Part shown: positions 6,852 through 13,599 of the stretch, piece by piece
Layout of the letters: every line of letters begins with the position of its first letter
How positions within the stretch are numbered: the stretch's first letter is position 1
NCBI GenBank assembly: GCA_045577075.1
Contig: JAZNHR010000042.1
Location: 1-45,161 of the forward strand
Direction: 5' to 3'
Source: SIG447 sp045577075
GTDB taxonomy: Bacteria > Bacillota > Clostridia > UMGS1883 > UMGS1540
Length of the DNA stretch: 45,161 nt
Program-made: the position numbers and the translations under genes
The notes under the pieces: model-generated
Told to the model about the DNA's origin: nothing
Seen by the model: the letters and a program-made list of their open reading frames with translations, nothing else
Database searches by the model: none

Positions 6852-7385
6852 TTATGCATTCGGAATAATTTTTGCTTTTTTTAGTGCCATTACGATTAGG
6901 GGGACTAAGACGATATGTAAGATAATGCCCGGCACGGCTTTTGTTATGGCACCTGCTAAGAACAATGAAAACGGGAACGATGTGTGGGTGAGTCCTGCCA
7001 AAATAAAACGCGCGACGCCCCAAACAATTCTGCCACCCACCATAGCGGCAAGAAGCGTTACATAAATCATAGAATTTTTCTTTGGAAGCATTTTGTAAAG
7101 AAGGCCGCACAAAAAACCGTAGGTTGCAAGCTCGAATGCCATTCCAACCGCATCCGGAAACATTGCCGGCATACCGAAAACGGATGACCGCAAAATTGGG
7201 GCAATTAAGCCAACAAAAAGACCATAGGGCCAGCCGCATAAAAAGCCGCATAAAAAAACTGCAATATGCATCGGCGCCAGTGCCTTCCCGATTTGGGGAA
7301 TTTGTCCCGTCAAAAAGGGGAGCACCATGCAGAGCGCAAGACATAACGCAGCGTAAGAAAGCCTTAGTGTGTGTTTGTTTTTCAT
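6852..7385 (-). CDS. ECF transporter S component (substrate-binding membrane subunit)
   Basis: 177-residue, very hydrophobic protein with about five or six membrane helices. It resembles the S components of energy-coupling factor vitamin transporters: an N-terminal helix with LSYAALCLALC, a conserved APMHIAVFLCGFLCGWPYG segment, and a C-terminal basic end. Such proteins bind a vitamin or related micronutrient and work with a shared energising module (EcfT and two ATPases) that is not in this window. The substrate cannot be read from the sequence; it does not look like the ThiT, RibU or QueT types. The ATG at 7385 is preceded by AAAGGA at 8 bases. That ribosome binding site can pair with the leader RNA, suggesting translational control. 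Confidence 0.8.
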   Translation of the reverse strand: MKNKHTLRLSYAALCLALCMVLPFLTGQIPQIGKALAPMHIAVFLCGFLCGWPYGLFVGLIAPILRSSVFGMPAMFPDAVGMAFELATYGFLCGLLYKMLPKKNSMIYVTLLAAMVGGRIVWGVARFILAGLTHTSFPFSLFLAGAITKAVPGIILHIVLVPLIVMALKKAKIIPNA

Positions 7386-7506
7386 CGGTAAAGTCCTTTC
7401 ATTATTAAACTTCTTTTCATAGCGAAAAGAAAGAATCTACATGATTCTTACTGGTCAATACATTCTAAAAAGGACTTCAGTCCGCGTTTCAACTTCTTGT
7501 TGATGT
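7386..7506 (-). ncRNA. Structured 5' leader of the ECF gene, candidate riboswitch that masks the ribosome binding site
   Basis: The leader, read 5' to 3' on the - strand, contains AAGTCCTTT (7469-7477). This is exactly complementary to AAAGGACTT (7391-7399), which is the ribosome binding site of the ECF gene; G-U and A-U pairs can extend the helix. The enclosed part folds into two adjacent hairpins. These are AAGAATC/GATTCTT (7431-7449, seven base pairs) and TTCTTTTC/GAAAAGAA (7411-7431, eight base pairs). Together they make a three-way junction. GTCC in the masking strand can instead pair with GGAC just upstream, giving an alternative open state. It does not match the known riboswitch consensus sequences I recall. 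The ligand, if any, would probably be the transporter's substrate. Confidence 0.55.
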
Positions 7507-7511
7507 GATAC

Positions 7512-7540
7512 AGTATACCAAAAGAAAATCGGAAAGTCAA
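7512..7540 (-). promoter_or_regulatory. Promoter of the ECF gene, overlapping the spoIIR terminator
   Basis: On the - strand TTGACT (7535-7540), a 17-base spacer and TATACT (7512-7517) with a preceding TGG form a near-consensus sigma-A promoter. Its -35 lies inside the hairpin of the upstream terminator. Confidence 0.8.
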
Positions 7541-7552
7541 GCACTTTCCGAT
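7521..7552 (-). terminator. Intrinsic terminator of spoIIR and its upstream genes
   Basis: On the - strand ATCGGAAAGT (7543-7552), loop GCTTG and ACTTTCCGAT (7528-7537) form a perfect 10-bp stem followed by TTTCTTTT. The loop and right arm also supply the -35 of the next promoter. Confidence 0.88.
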
Positions 7553-7558
7553 AAAAAT

Positions 7559-8185
7559 TTAACTGCGGCGGAACGCCGTTTTTAAAACGTGGGTTGCGTT
7601 TTGAAAAAAGTCAACAACTTTAAAGCGAATTTGCACGTCCGAGGACGCGTTGGGCGTCAATATGGGTGCGTGTTCTCCCGCGGTTTCCACAAGCTGCGCA
7701 GTACCTTGAGAAGACACACTACCATCTACAAAGCAAAGGGGCGGAAACATTACACACCACCAGTTTTGCCCTTCCGCGCTCCCGATTTCCACGCGAACGG
7801 CGTCGTAATCTCCGGCGGGAAACGCAATGCCGTCATAATACCGGGTTGGAAAATACGTTTTTTCGAGGGACAGGGAAACGGGATAGGAAAACCCCTGTGC
7901 TGCGATTTCTGCCTCCGCGGCCTTTTGTAGCCGTTCCTTTTCTTTGGTAAAAACGGCCTTGGATTCTTCGGGGGTTGTACAATTTATAAAAAGCGTGCGG
8001 CTTTCCGAAAGGAGCCTGTCACGAACGGCAAGCTTTAAGGCTTGGTCGGCGTCACTGTCGCTGTTTGCAAGCACATGAAGTCGCAGAACATTCTGGGCAA
8101 GGCTTTCCTGCATCGTATCAGAATATACCGTAAGACCCAGCGTTACAAAAAGACCTATAATAAGTGCAATTACGAATTTTTTCAT
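7559..8185 (-). CDS. spoIIR: Stage II sporulation protein R
   Basis: SpoIIR is made in the forespore under SigmaF. It is secreted across the septum and triggers SpoIIGA to process pro-SigmaE in the mother cell. The 208-residue product starts at the ATG at 8185: MKKFVIALI begins an N-terminal export helix, and GAGGTG lies just upstream. An earlier in-frame start at 8215 would run through the predicted SigmaF promoter and is rejected. The family signature RLHVLANSDS is at about residues 34-43, followed by the KLAVRDRLL helix. It is the last gene of the - strand run from ligA, with a strong terminator after it, and it has its own forespore promoter. Confidence 0.93.
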   Translation of the reverse strand: MKKFVIALIIGLFVTLGLTVYSDTMQESLAQNVLRLHVLANSDSDADQALKLAVRDRLLSESRTLFINCTTPEESKAVFTKEKERLQKAAEAEIAAQGFSYPVSLSLEKTYFPTRYYDGIAFPAGDYDAVRVEIGSAEGQNWWCVMFPPLCFVDGSVSSQGTAQLVETAGEHAPILTPNASSDVQIRFKVVDFFQNATHVLKTAFRRS

Positions 8186-8204
8186 GTTTTTCACCTCATT
8201 TGTG

Positions 8205-8233
8205 AGTATTGCCAAAAATGAGGTGCGCTATAC
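8205..8233 (-). promoter_or_regulatory. SigmaF-type (forespore) promoter of spoIIR
   Basis: On the - strand GTATA (8229-8233), a 15-base spacer and GGCAATACT (8205-8213) fit the SigmaF pattern GyATA / GGnnAnAnT at every constrained position. Transcription would start about 12 bases before the spoIIR ATG. spoIIR is a known SigmaF target in Bacillus and Clostridium. Confidence 0.72.
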
Positions 8234-8249
8234 AAACTCCACAAAAAAT

Positions 8250-9098
8250 TTAAAATATTGTCGTGATAGGAGAAGTAAGGCACGGTTTAAGTCCCATTTT
8301 TCCAAACTTTTCCTTCGCGGCGGTGGCTTTGTCTAGGGAACGGAAAATGCCGTATACCACAGACCCCGAGCCTGTCATGAGTGCTGCATCTGCCTCATGG
8401 GCGAGAAGGAGTTTTTTGTATTCCGCAATTTCCGGACGGGGCACGAAATTTTCCAGACAGTTATAAAGCCGAACGGACACGCCTTCCAAATCACGGTTAT
8501 GGAGGGCGTTTATAAGACCACGCGTGTCCGGATGGAATTTGATTTTTTGCATGTCCACAAGACCAAAAATTTTCTTTGTACTTAAGGGAAACTGTGGCCG
8601 AAGTAAAAGAATATGACAATGGGGCATAGGTGGGAGTGGCGTAAGCTTTTCCCCGAGACCTTCCGCAAGACAAGTCCCGCCTGTCATGCAAAACGGCACG
8701 TCCGCGCCGCAGCAAAGCCCGATTTCGAGCAGTCTTTCAAACGCAACGGGGAACCCGTACATACGGTTGAGCCCCATAAGGACGGCGGCGGCGTCCGCAC
8801 TGCCGCCGCCAAGTCCGCCGCCAACAGGAATTTGCTTTTTAATTTGAATCCCGATGCCGTCATTGCTTTGAATCTCTTTCATAAAAAGACGGGCGGCACG
8901 GTAGGCAATATTCCGGTCATCGCAGGGCAGGAATTTAAGGTCACAGCGTACGGAAATATCTTTTTGCCTACGGAGCGTAATCTCGTCCCAAAGCCGAATA
9001 GACTGCATGACCATACATAGGTCATGATACCCGTTTTCCCGCTTTCCTACGATATCTAAGGATAAATTGATTTTGGCATGCGCCCGAATTTTAATCAT
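8250..9098 (-). CDS. ispE: 4-diphosphocytidyl-2-C-methyl-D-erythritol kinase
   Basis: GHMP-family kinase of the non-mevalonate (MEP) isoprenoid pathway; it phosphorylates CDP-methylerythritol in the cytosol. The length of 282 residues is normal. It begins with AHAKINLSLDI and carries the substrate motif GYHDL. The ATP-binding glycine-rich loop PVGGGLGGGSADAAAVL lies at 91-107, and the C-terminal motif is MTGSGSVVYGIF. The ATG overlaps the end of galU by four bases (ATGA), so translation is coupled. No other MEP pathway gene is in the window. Confidence 0.96.
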   Translation of the reverse strand: MIKIRAHAKINLSLDIVGKRENGYHDLCMVMQSIRLWDEITLRRQKDISVRCDLKFLPCDDRNIAYRAARLFMKEIQSNDGIGIQIKKQIPVGGGLGGGSADAAAVLMGLNRMYGFPVAFERLLEIGLCCGADVPFCMTGGTCLAEGLGEKLTPLPPMPHCHILLLRPQFPLSTKKIFGLVDMQKIKFHPDTRGLINALHNRDLEGVSVRLYNCLENFVPRPEIAEYKKLLLAHEADAALMTGSGSVVYGIFRSLDKATAAKEKFGKMGLKPCLTSPITTIF

Positions 9099-9970
9099 GC
9101 GTTTTCGGCTCCAATGATTTCTTTTAAATATGCCCTGAATGTTTCACCCAGGTCCTCGCGTTTCAGTGCATACTCAACTGTTGCCTGTAAAAATCCGATT
9201 TTACTGCCAACGTCATAGCGCTTGCCGTCGAAATTATAGCAGTACATAGCCTGCTTCTGTGCAAGCTCGCAAAGGGCATCTGTCAGCTGGATTTCGCCAC
9301 CTTTACCCGGCTTTGTGTTTTCGAGAAGCTCGAAGATTTCAGGCGTAATAATGTAGCGGCCAAGCACTGCAATGTTACTCGGCGCATCCTTCGGGTCAGG
9401 TTTTTCAACCATGCCGCGTACACGATAGATATCTTTTTCAACATCTTCTGTTTGAATAATGCCGTACTTAGAAACATCTTCTAGGGCTACTTCCTGCACA
9501 CCGAGGACGGACCCTTGGTATTTTTCAAAAACATCCATCATCTGGCGAAGGCAAGGACGCTTTGCGCAAACAATATCGTCACCAAGAAGAACGGCAAAGG
9601 GTTCGTTTCCGACGAAGGATTTGGCACACAAAATGGCGTGGCCAAGTCCCAGCGCCTGCTTCTGGCGCACATAGTGAATGTTTGCAAGAGAAGATATGTA
9701 TTCGAGATTTTCAAGATATTCCGTTTTGCCTGTGCGTGCAAGCTCTGTTTCCAGTTCGTAAGACTTATCAAAATGGTCCTCAATGGAACGTTTGCCACGG
9801 CCTGTGATAATTAAAATGTCCTCAATGCCGGAGGCAGCCGCTTCTTCAATAATGTACTGGAGCGTTGGGGTATCTACGATAGGTAGCATCTCTTTCGGGA
9901 CGGCCTTTGTAGCAGGCAGGAAGCGCGTACCGAGTCCTGCGGCAGGGATAACAGCTTTTGTAATTTTCAT
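9095..9970 (-). CDS. galU: UTP-glucose-1-phosphate uridylyltransferase
   Basis: Makes UDP-glucose from UTP and glucose-1-phosphate for envelope polysaccharides and glycolipids. The 291 residues begin with a nucleotidyltransferase signature, AAGLGTRFLPATKAVPKEML (residues about 11-30). VEKPDP, GRYIITPEIF and GGEIQLTDAL are also present, all characteristic of bacterial GalU/GtaB. It overlaps ttcA and ispE by four bases each, so the three are co-translated. Confidence 0.96.
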   Translation of the reverse strand: MKITKAVIPAAGLGTRFLPATKAVPKEMLPIVDTPTLQYIIEEAAASGIEDILIITGRGKRSIEDHFDKSYELETELARTGKTEYLENLEYISSLANIHYVRQKQALGLGHAILCAKSFVGNEPFAVLLGDDIVCAKRPCLRQMMDVFEKYQGSVLGVQEVALEDVSKYGIIQTEDVEKDIYRVRGMVEKPDPKDAPSNIAVLGRYIITPEIFELLENTKPGKGGEIQLTDALCELAQKQAMYCYNFDGKRYDVGSKIGFLQATVEYALKREDLGETFRAYLKEIIGAENA

Positions 9971-10686
9971 TTTTCATCTTCCTTTCGATAATTATCCAAA
10001 CCATTTGTCATGGCGGTAAATATTCTTTCTTTCAAACCGCGGTTTTCGCGGCTAAGGTCTGCAAGGAGCTCTTTGGCATACTGCCGTTTTGTGTAGCCGT
10101 TTGCGGGACACGGGTTATGCACAACAGGTGCACCGCTGCGGTTTATAAATCCAAGCACATCTGCCTCCTGCATGTACAGCATGGGACGAATCAGGTGGAT
10201 GTCTTTCCTGTCCAGATACGTCACAGGACTAAAGGAATGGAGTCTGCCTTCGTAAAACAGACACAGAATAAAGGTTTCCAGCGCGTCATCGTTGTGATGC
10301 CCGAGCGCAACCTTTCTGCACCCTGCCTCCAGCGCCGCATCATGGAGTGCACCGCGGCGTAGCTTTGCACATAGGGAGCAAGGGTTTTGCTCTTTGCGAA
10401 TATCAAAAAGAATTTCCGCAATATTCGTTTCCTTTACAATAAGGTCCAGTCCCTGTGTGGCAAAATAAGTTTTTAAAGGGGTATAATCCATTTGGGGAAA
10501 GCCGAGGTTTAGCGTTATGGGCACTACTTTAAACTTTTTCGGATAAAAACGGCTGAGGGCATGGAGCGCAAGGGCTAAGGTTACGCTGTCCTTGCCGCCG
10601 GAAACGCCGACGCAAATCCTGTCCCCGTCTTCTATCATGTGGTAATCGTCTACACAGCGCCGCACAAAGCCTAATACTTTCTGCAA
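9967..10686 (-). CDS. ttcA: TtcA-like tRNA 2-thiolation PP-loop ATPase
   Basis: 239-residue protein of the TtcA/TilS superfamily. The PP-loop SGGKDS is at 29-34. CSLC (Cys 103 and 106) and a third cysteine, Cys 193 in HNPCPANG, fit the Fe-S cluster ligands of TtcA. GHHNDDALET at 129-138 is the conserved second motif. TtcA proteins thiolate cytidine 32 of some tRNAs. The related bacterial branch found in Firmicutes is less well characterised, so the exact tRNA position is inferred. Translation starts at TTG (10684-10686). Its ribosome binding site GGGAGGAA is embedded in the last codons and stop of ligA, one base away, which implies strict coupling. Confidence 0.85.
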   Translation of the reverse strand: MQKVLGFVRRCVDDYHMIEDGDRICVGVSGGKDSVTLALALHALSRFYPKKFKVVPITLNLGFPQMDYTPLKTYFATQGLDLIVKETNIAEILFDIRKEQNPCSLCAKLRRGALHDAALEAGCRKVALGHHNDDALETFILCLFYEGRLHSFSPVTYLDRKDIHLIRPMLYMQEADVLGFINRSGAPVVHNPCPANGYTKRQYAKELLADLSRENRGLKERIFTAMTNGLDNYRKEDEK

Positions 10687-10687
10687 C

Positions 10688-12658
10688 TTAATTCCTCCCT
10701 AATAGGTCTAAAAAAGCGGCTTCATCGAGAATTGGTATACCAAGGCTCTGTGCTTTTTCAAGCTTTGAGCCTGCCTCCTCGCCTGCCAAAACATAGTCCG
10801 TCTTTTTCGAAACGCTGCCCGAAACACGTCCGCCTTCGTTTTCGATCATTTTTGAGGCCTCTGCTCTTGAAAACGTGGGGAGCGTGCCGGTGAGTACGAA
10901 GGTTTTGCCTTCGAAAAGCGTACCGCTTTCTTCTTTTTCTTCTGTCACTTTTACGCCTTGGGCACGGAGTACGGAGAGAATGCCCTGAATTTTTTCATCT
11001 GCAAAATAGGCAAGAATACTGTCTGCCATTTTTTCGCCGATTTCGCGTACTGCACTGATTTCCGCTTTTGTTGCCGCCAAAAGGGCGTCTAGGGAACCAA
11101 AGTGCGAAGCTAGAATCGCCGCGGCACGTTTTCCTACGTGGCGGATACCAAGCCCAAACAGTAGGGCGGAAAGTCCTTTCTCTTTGGAACTTTGAATGGC
11201 AAAAATAAGGTTTTCCGCGCTTTTTTCGCCAAGCCCTTCAAGACAGGCTATATCCTCGTTTTTAAGGCTGTATAAATCTGCAAACGTGTGTATTTTTCCT
11301 TCTTGCAAAAGCTTATCTGTAAGTGCCGGCCCAAGACCCTCTATATCCATAGCATCCCGGCTTGCAAAGTGGATAATGGCACGGGCGCGCTGTGCGTCGC
11401 ACCTGTCCCCAATACACCGATATGCCGCTTCGTTTTCCTCGCGCACTAAAGGCGCACCGCACACAGGGCAACTTTCGGGCATCGAATACGGCACTTCCGC
11501 ACCGGTTCGTTTCCCGGGAAGAGAGCATACAACTGCCGGAATAATATCTCCGGCTTTTTGCACTAAAACACGGTCGCCGATGCGAATGTCTTTATCTCGA
11601 ATGAAATCAATGTTATGAAGGGTTGCGCGGCTTACGGTCGAGCCGGCAATTCTAACAGGTGTCAAAACGGCATTTGGTGTTGCAGCGCCGGTACGCCCGA
11701 TTTGAATGATAATATCTTCAAGGGTAGTTTCCTGTTGCTCAGGGGGGAATTTATATGCCGCCGCCCAGCGCGGGTATTTGGACGTACTGCCAAGCACCGC
11801 ACGCTCCGAAAGGGAATCGACTTTCACCACGGCGCCGTCTATGTCACAGGCAAGCCCGTCTCGATTTTCACCGATATCGCAAATCATGCGCCAGACTTCG
11901 TCAATATTTTTAGCCGGGGGTCTTGTGTCAATGACCTTAAAGCCGAGTTCTCGAAGAAGTGCAAGACCCTCGCTATGAGAAGAGGGAGTCATTCCTTCTA
12001 TGGCTTGTATGTTAAAAATGTGAATATCCAGTTTTCTTTTCGCCGCAATAGAAGGGTCAAGCTGGCGAAGAGAACCGGCGGCAGCGTTTCTGGGATTTGC
12101 AAAAAGCGGTTCACCTGCAAGCTCCCGTTCGCCGTTTAAGGCTTCAAAAGCCTTTTTCGACATAAACACTTCGCCGCGGACTTCGAGTCGCGGCAAAGAC
12201 TTTGCAAGCTTTAAAGGGATAGAACGAATGGTTTTAAGATTTTGCGTCACGTCCTCGCCGGTGATGCCGTCCCCACGGGTACTGCCGCGGAAGAAAACGC
12301 CGTCCTTGTACTCTAGGGAAACAGAAAGACCGTCAATTTTCGGCTCCACCGTGTACGTGGGATTTTCTATTGCGTTTCGCACACGTGCGTCAAAGGCAGA
12401 AAGCTCCTCGAAACTGAAAACATCGGCAAGGCTTTCCATGGGCACAGCGTGCCTGACTTCGGCAAATCCTTCCGCCGGGGCACCGCCTACGCGTTGGGTG
12501 GGGGAGTCCGGCGTAATCAAAGAAGGGTCCGCATTTTCCATGTCCTCTAGCTGTCTTAAGAGTCTGTCATATTCAAAATCGCTAATTTCGGGTGCGTCTT
12601 TTACATAATATAAATAGTTGTGGTGATGTAAAATTTCACGTAAAGCATGAATATCCAT
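10688..12658 (-). CDS. ligA: NAD-dependent DNA ligase
   Basis: Seals nicks in replication and repair, using NAD. The 656-residue product starts at MDIHALREIL, with GAGGTGG just before the ATG. A longer frame from 12871 would add 71 unrelated residues and is rejected. Domain order is: Ia domain with HHHNYLYYVKDAPEISDFEYD, nucleotidyltransferase with the adenylated lysine in EPKIDG (Lys 107), OB fold with IGRTGAATP, four-cysteine zinc finger starting CPVCGAPL (about 395-420), helix-hairpin-helix repeats, and a C-terminal BRCT domain (from about 580, with KTFVLTGTL). It is the first gene of the run ligA-ttcA-galU-ispE. Confidence 0.97.
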   Translation of the reverse strand: MDIHALREILHHHNYLYYVKDAPEISDFEYDRLLRQLEDMENADPSLITPDSPTQRVGGAPAEGFAEVRHAVPMESLADVFSFEELSAFDARVRNAIENPTYTVEPKIDGLSVSLEYKDGVFFRGSTRGDGITGEDVTQNLKTIRSIPLKLAKSLPRLEVRGEVFMSKKAFEALNGERELAGEPLFANPRNAAAGSLRQLDPSIAAKRKLDIHIFNIQAIEGMTPSSHSEGLALLRELGFKVIDTRPPAKNIDEVWRMICDIGENRDGLACDIDGAVVKVDSLSERAVLGSTSKYPRWAAAYKFPPEQQETTLEDIIIQIGRTGAATPNAVLTPVRIAGSTVSRATLHNIDFIRDKDIRIGDRVLVQKAGDIIPAVVCSLPGKRTGAEVPYSMPESCPVCGAPLVREENEAAYRCIGDRCDAQRARAIIHFASRDAMDIEGLGPALTDKLLQEGKIHTFADLYSLKNEDIACLEGLGEKSAENLIFAIQSSKEKGLSALLFGLGIRHVGKRAAAILASHFGSLDALLAATKAEISAVREIGEKMADSILAYFADEKIQGILSVLRAQGVKVTEEKEESGTLFEGKTFVLTGTLPTFSRAEASKMIENEGGRVSGSVSKKTDYVLAGEEAGSKLEKAQSLGIPILDEAAFLDLLGRN

Positions 12659-12677
12659 AAATCCACCTCTTTCATAT

Positions 12678-12706
12678 ATTTTACTAAAAAAAACGGAATA
12701 TGTAAA
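12678..12706 (-). promoter_or_regulatory. ligA promoter
   Basis: On the - strand TTTACA (12701-12706), a 17-base spacer and TAAAAT (12678-12683) lie about 20 bases before the ligA start. It is divergent from the promoter at 12747. Confidence 0.6.
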
Positions 12707-12746
12707 GCATAATTTAAGAAAAATGGAAAAATCAGTTACAAAAAGC

Positions 12747-12775
12747 TTGAAAATATGGACAAAATGTGGTATACT
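12747..12775 (+). promoter_or_regulatory. Promoter of the QueG-like gene and its leader
   Basis: TTGAAA (12747-12752), a 17-base spacer and TATACT (12770-12775) with TGG before the -10. Transcription would begin near 12782. Confidence 0.75.
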
Positions 12776-12781
12776 GACACC

Positions 12782-12835
12782 GCTAATTTGAGAGGAATAT
12801 AAGGGGATATCAGTTCGGCTTGATATCCCTTTTTT
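12782..12835 (+). ncRNA. Short leader RNA ending in an intrinsic terminator (attenuator or small RNA)
   Basis: About 22 bases after the predicted transcription start, GGGATATCA (12804-12812), an eight-base loop and TGATATCCC (12821-12829) form a perfect 9-bp stem followed by six T. This is a full intrinsic terminator between promoter and gene. The transcript would be only about 55 nt unless read through. The T-rich 3' part (CCTTTT) can also pair with AAAAGG in the ribosome binding site of the next gene. No known riboswitch or T-box elements are visible. Confidence 0.5.
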
Positions 12836-12853
12836 AGAAAAGGAAGGAAAAAT

Positions 12854-13504
12854 ATGAACGATGGAATTCAAACATTTTTAAAAGAAAATTATGTTTCCGA
12901 CGTTGGGTTTGCCCACTGCATCGAAACGCCGTTTCCCGGCCTTGAAAAAGCGGTATCCATGGTGTTTCATTTGTCCGAGGCGGTTGTGGACGGGATTTCC
13001 GACCGCCCGACCCATACATATTTTCACCACTACCGCACCATGAATGCATATATTGATTCTGTAGCCCTTCGTCTTGTGCTTTTTTTGCAGGAAAAGGGGT
13101 ATCGGGCGGCGGCGGTGCCGGCAAGCCAGTCCGTGGAAGGGCTGCAAGGTATATTTTCCCATAAGATGGCGGCGGTGCATGCAGGCCTTGGCTATATCGG
13201 GAAAAGCTGTCTTTTTATTTCCAAGTGCTTCGGCCCTCGTGTGCGCCTCGGCACCGTGTTTACCGATGCTCCGCTTCAGACGGTAAGGCTTCCTCAAAAA
13301 TCAGAATGCGGCACCTGTGATTTGTGCGCTAAGGCGTGCGGTGCCATGGCAATCCGAAACGTAAACTTTGCAGAAGGGATGCAGAGAGAGGATATCTTTG
13401 ACGCGAAAGCCTGTAGCGATTATATGAAAGAGAAGTTTCAGTCCATTGGCCGCGGCGCGGTTTGTGGCGTGTGCATGAAGGTCTGCCCGAAGGGCAGAAA
13501 GTAA
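12854..13504 (+). CDS. QueG-like 4Fe-4S double-cluster protein (epoxyqueuosine reductase-related)
   Basis: 216 residues. The middle part has HKMAAVHAGLGYIGKS and GPRVRLGTVFTD, the hallmark of the QueG/DUF1730 family. Near the C-terminus are two cysteine clusters, CGTCDLCAKAC (about 152-162) and VCGVCMKVCPKG (about 202-213), for two 4Fe-4S clusters. True QueG enzymes are about 350-380 residues and carry a cobalamin-binding N-terminal part and C-terminal HEAT repeats. This protein is shorter at both ends, so it belongs to the short 'double cluster binding' relatives of unknown substrate. The start is supported by AAGGAAGG eight bases upstream. No queuosine genes are nearby. Confidence 0.82.
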   Translation: MNDGIQTFLKENYVSDVGFAHCIETPFPGLEKAVSMVFHLSEAVVDGISDRPTHTYFHHYRTMNAYIDSVALRLVLFLQEKGYRAAAVPASQSVEGLQGIFSHKMAAVHAGLGYIGKSCLFISKCFGPRVRLGTVFTDAPLQTVRLPQKSECGTCDLCAKACGAMAIRNVNFAEGMQREDIFDAKACSDYMKEKFQSIGRGAVCGVCMKVCPKGRK

Positions 13505-13523
13505 GCACCTGGAAAATTTTTTC

Positions 13524-13552
13524 TTTACTTTTGTGCCGTATTGTGGTATTAT
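13524..13552 (+). promoter_or_regulatory. Promoter of the aminotransferase-trpS operon
   Basis: TTTACT (13524-13529), a 17-base spacer and TATTAT (13547-13552) preceded by TGG, about 50 bases before the aminotransferase start. Confidence 0.6.
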
Positions 13553-13599
13553 AAACTTTATAAAATTAGGTAAATTATGCATATAGTGGAGATGAGAGT

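Noticed and set aside
12659..12871. 71-residue N-terminal extension of ligA
   Set aside because: Unlike any ligase N-terminus, contains both divergent promoters, and a good ribosome binding site lies at the internal ATG.
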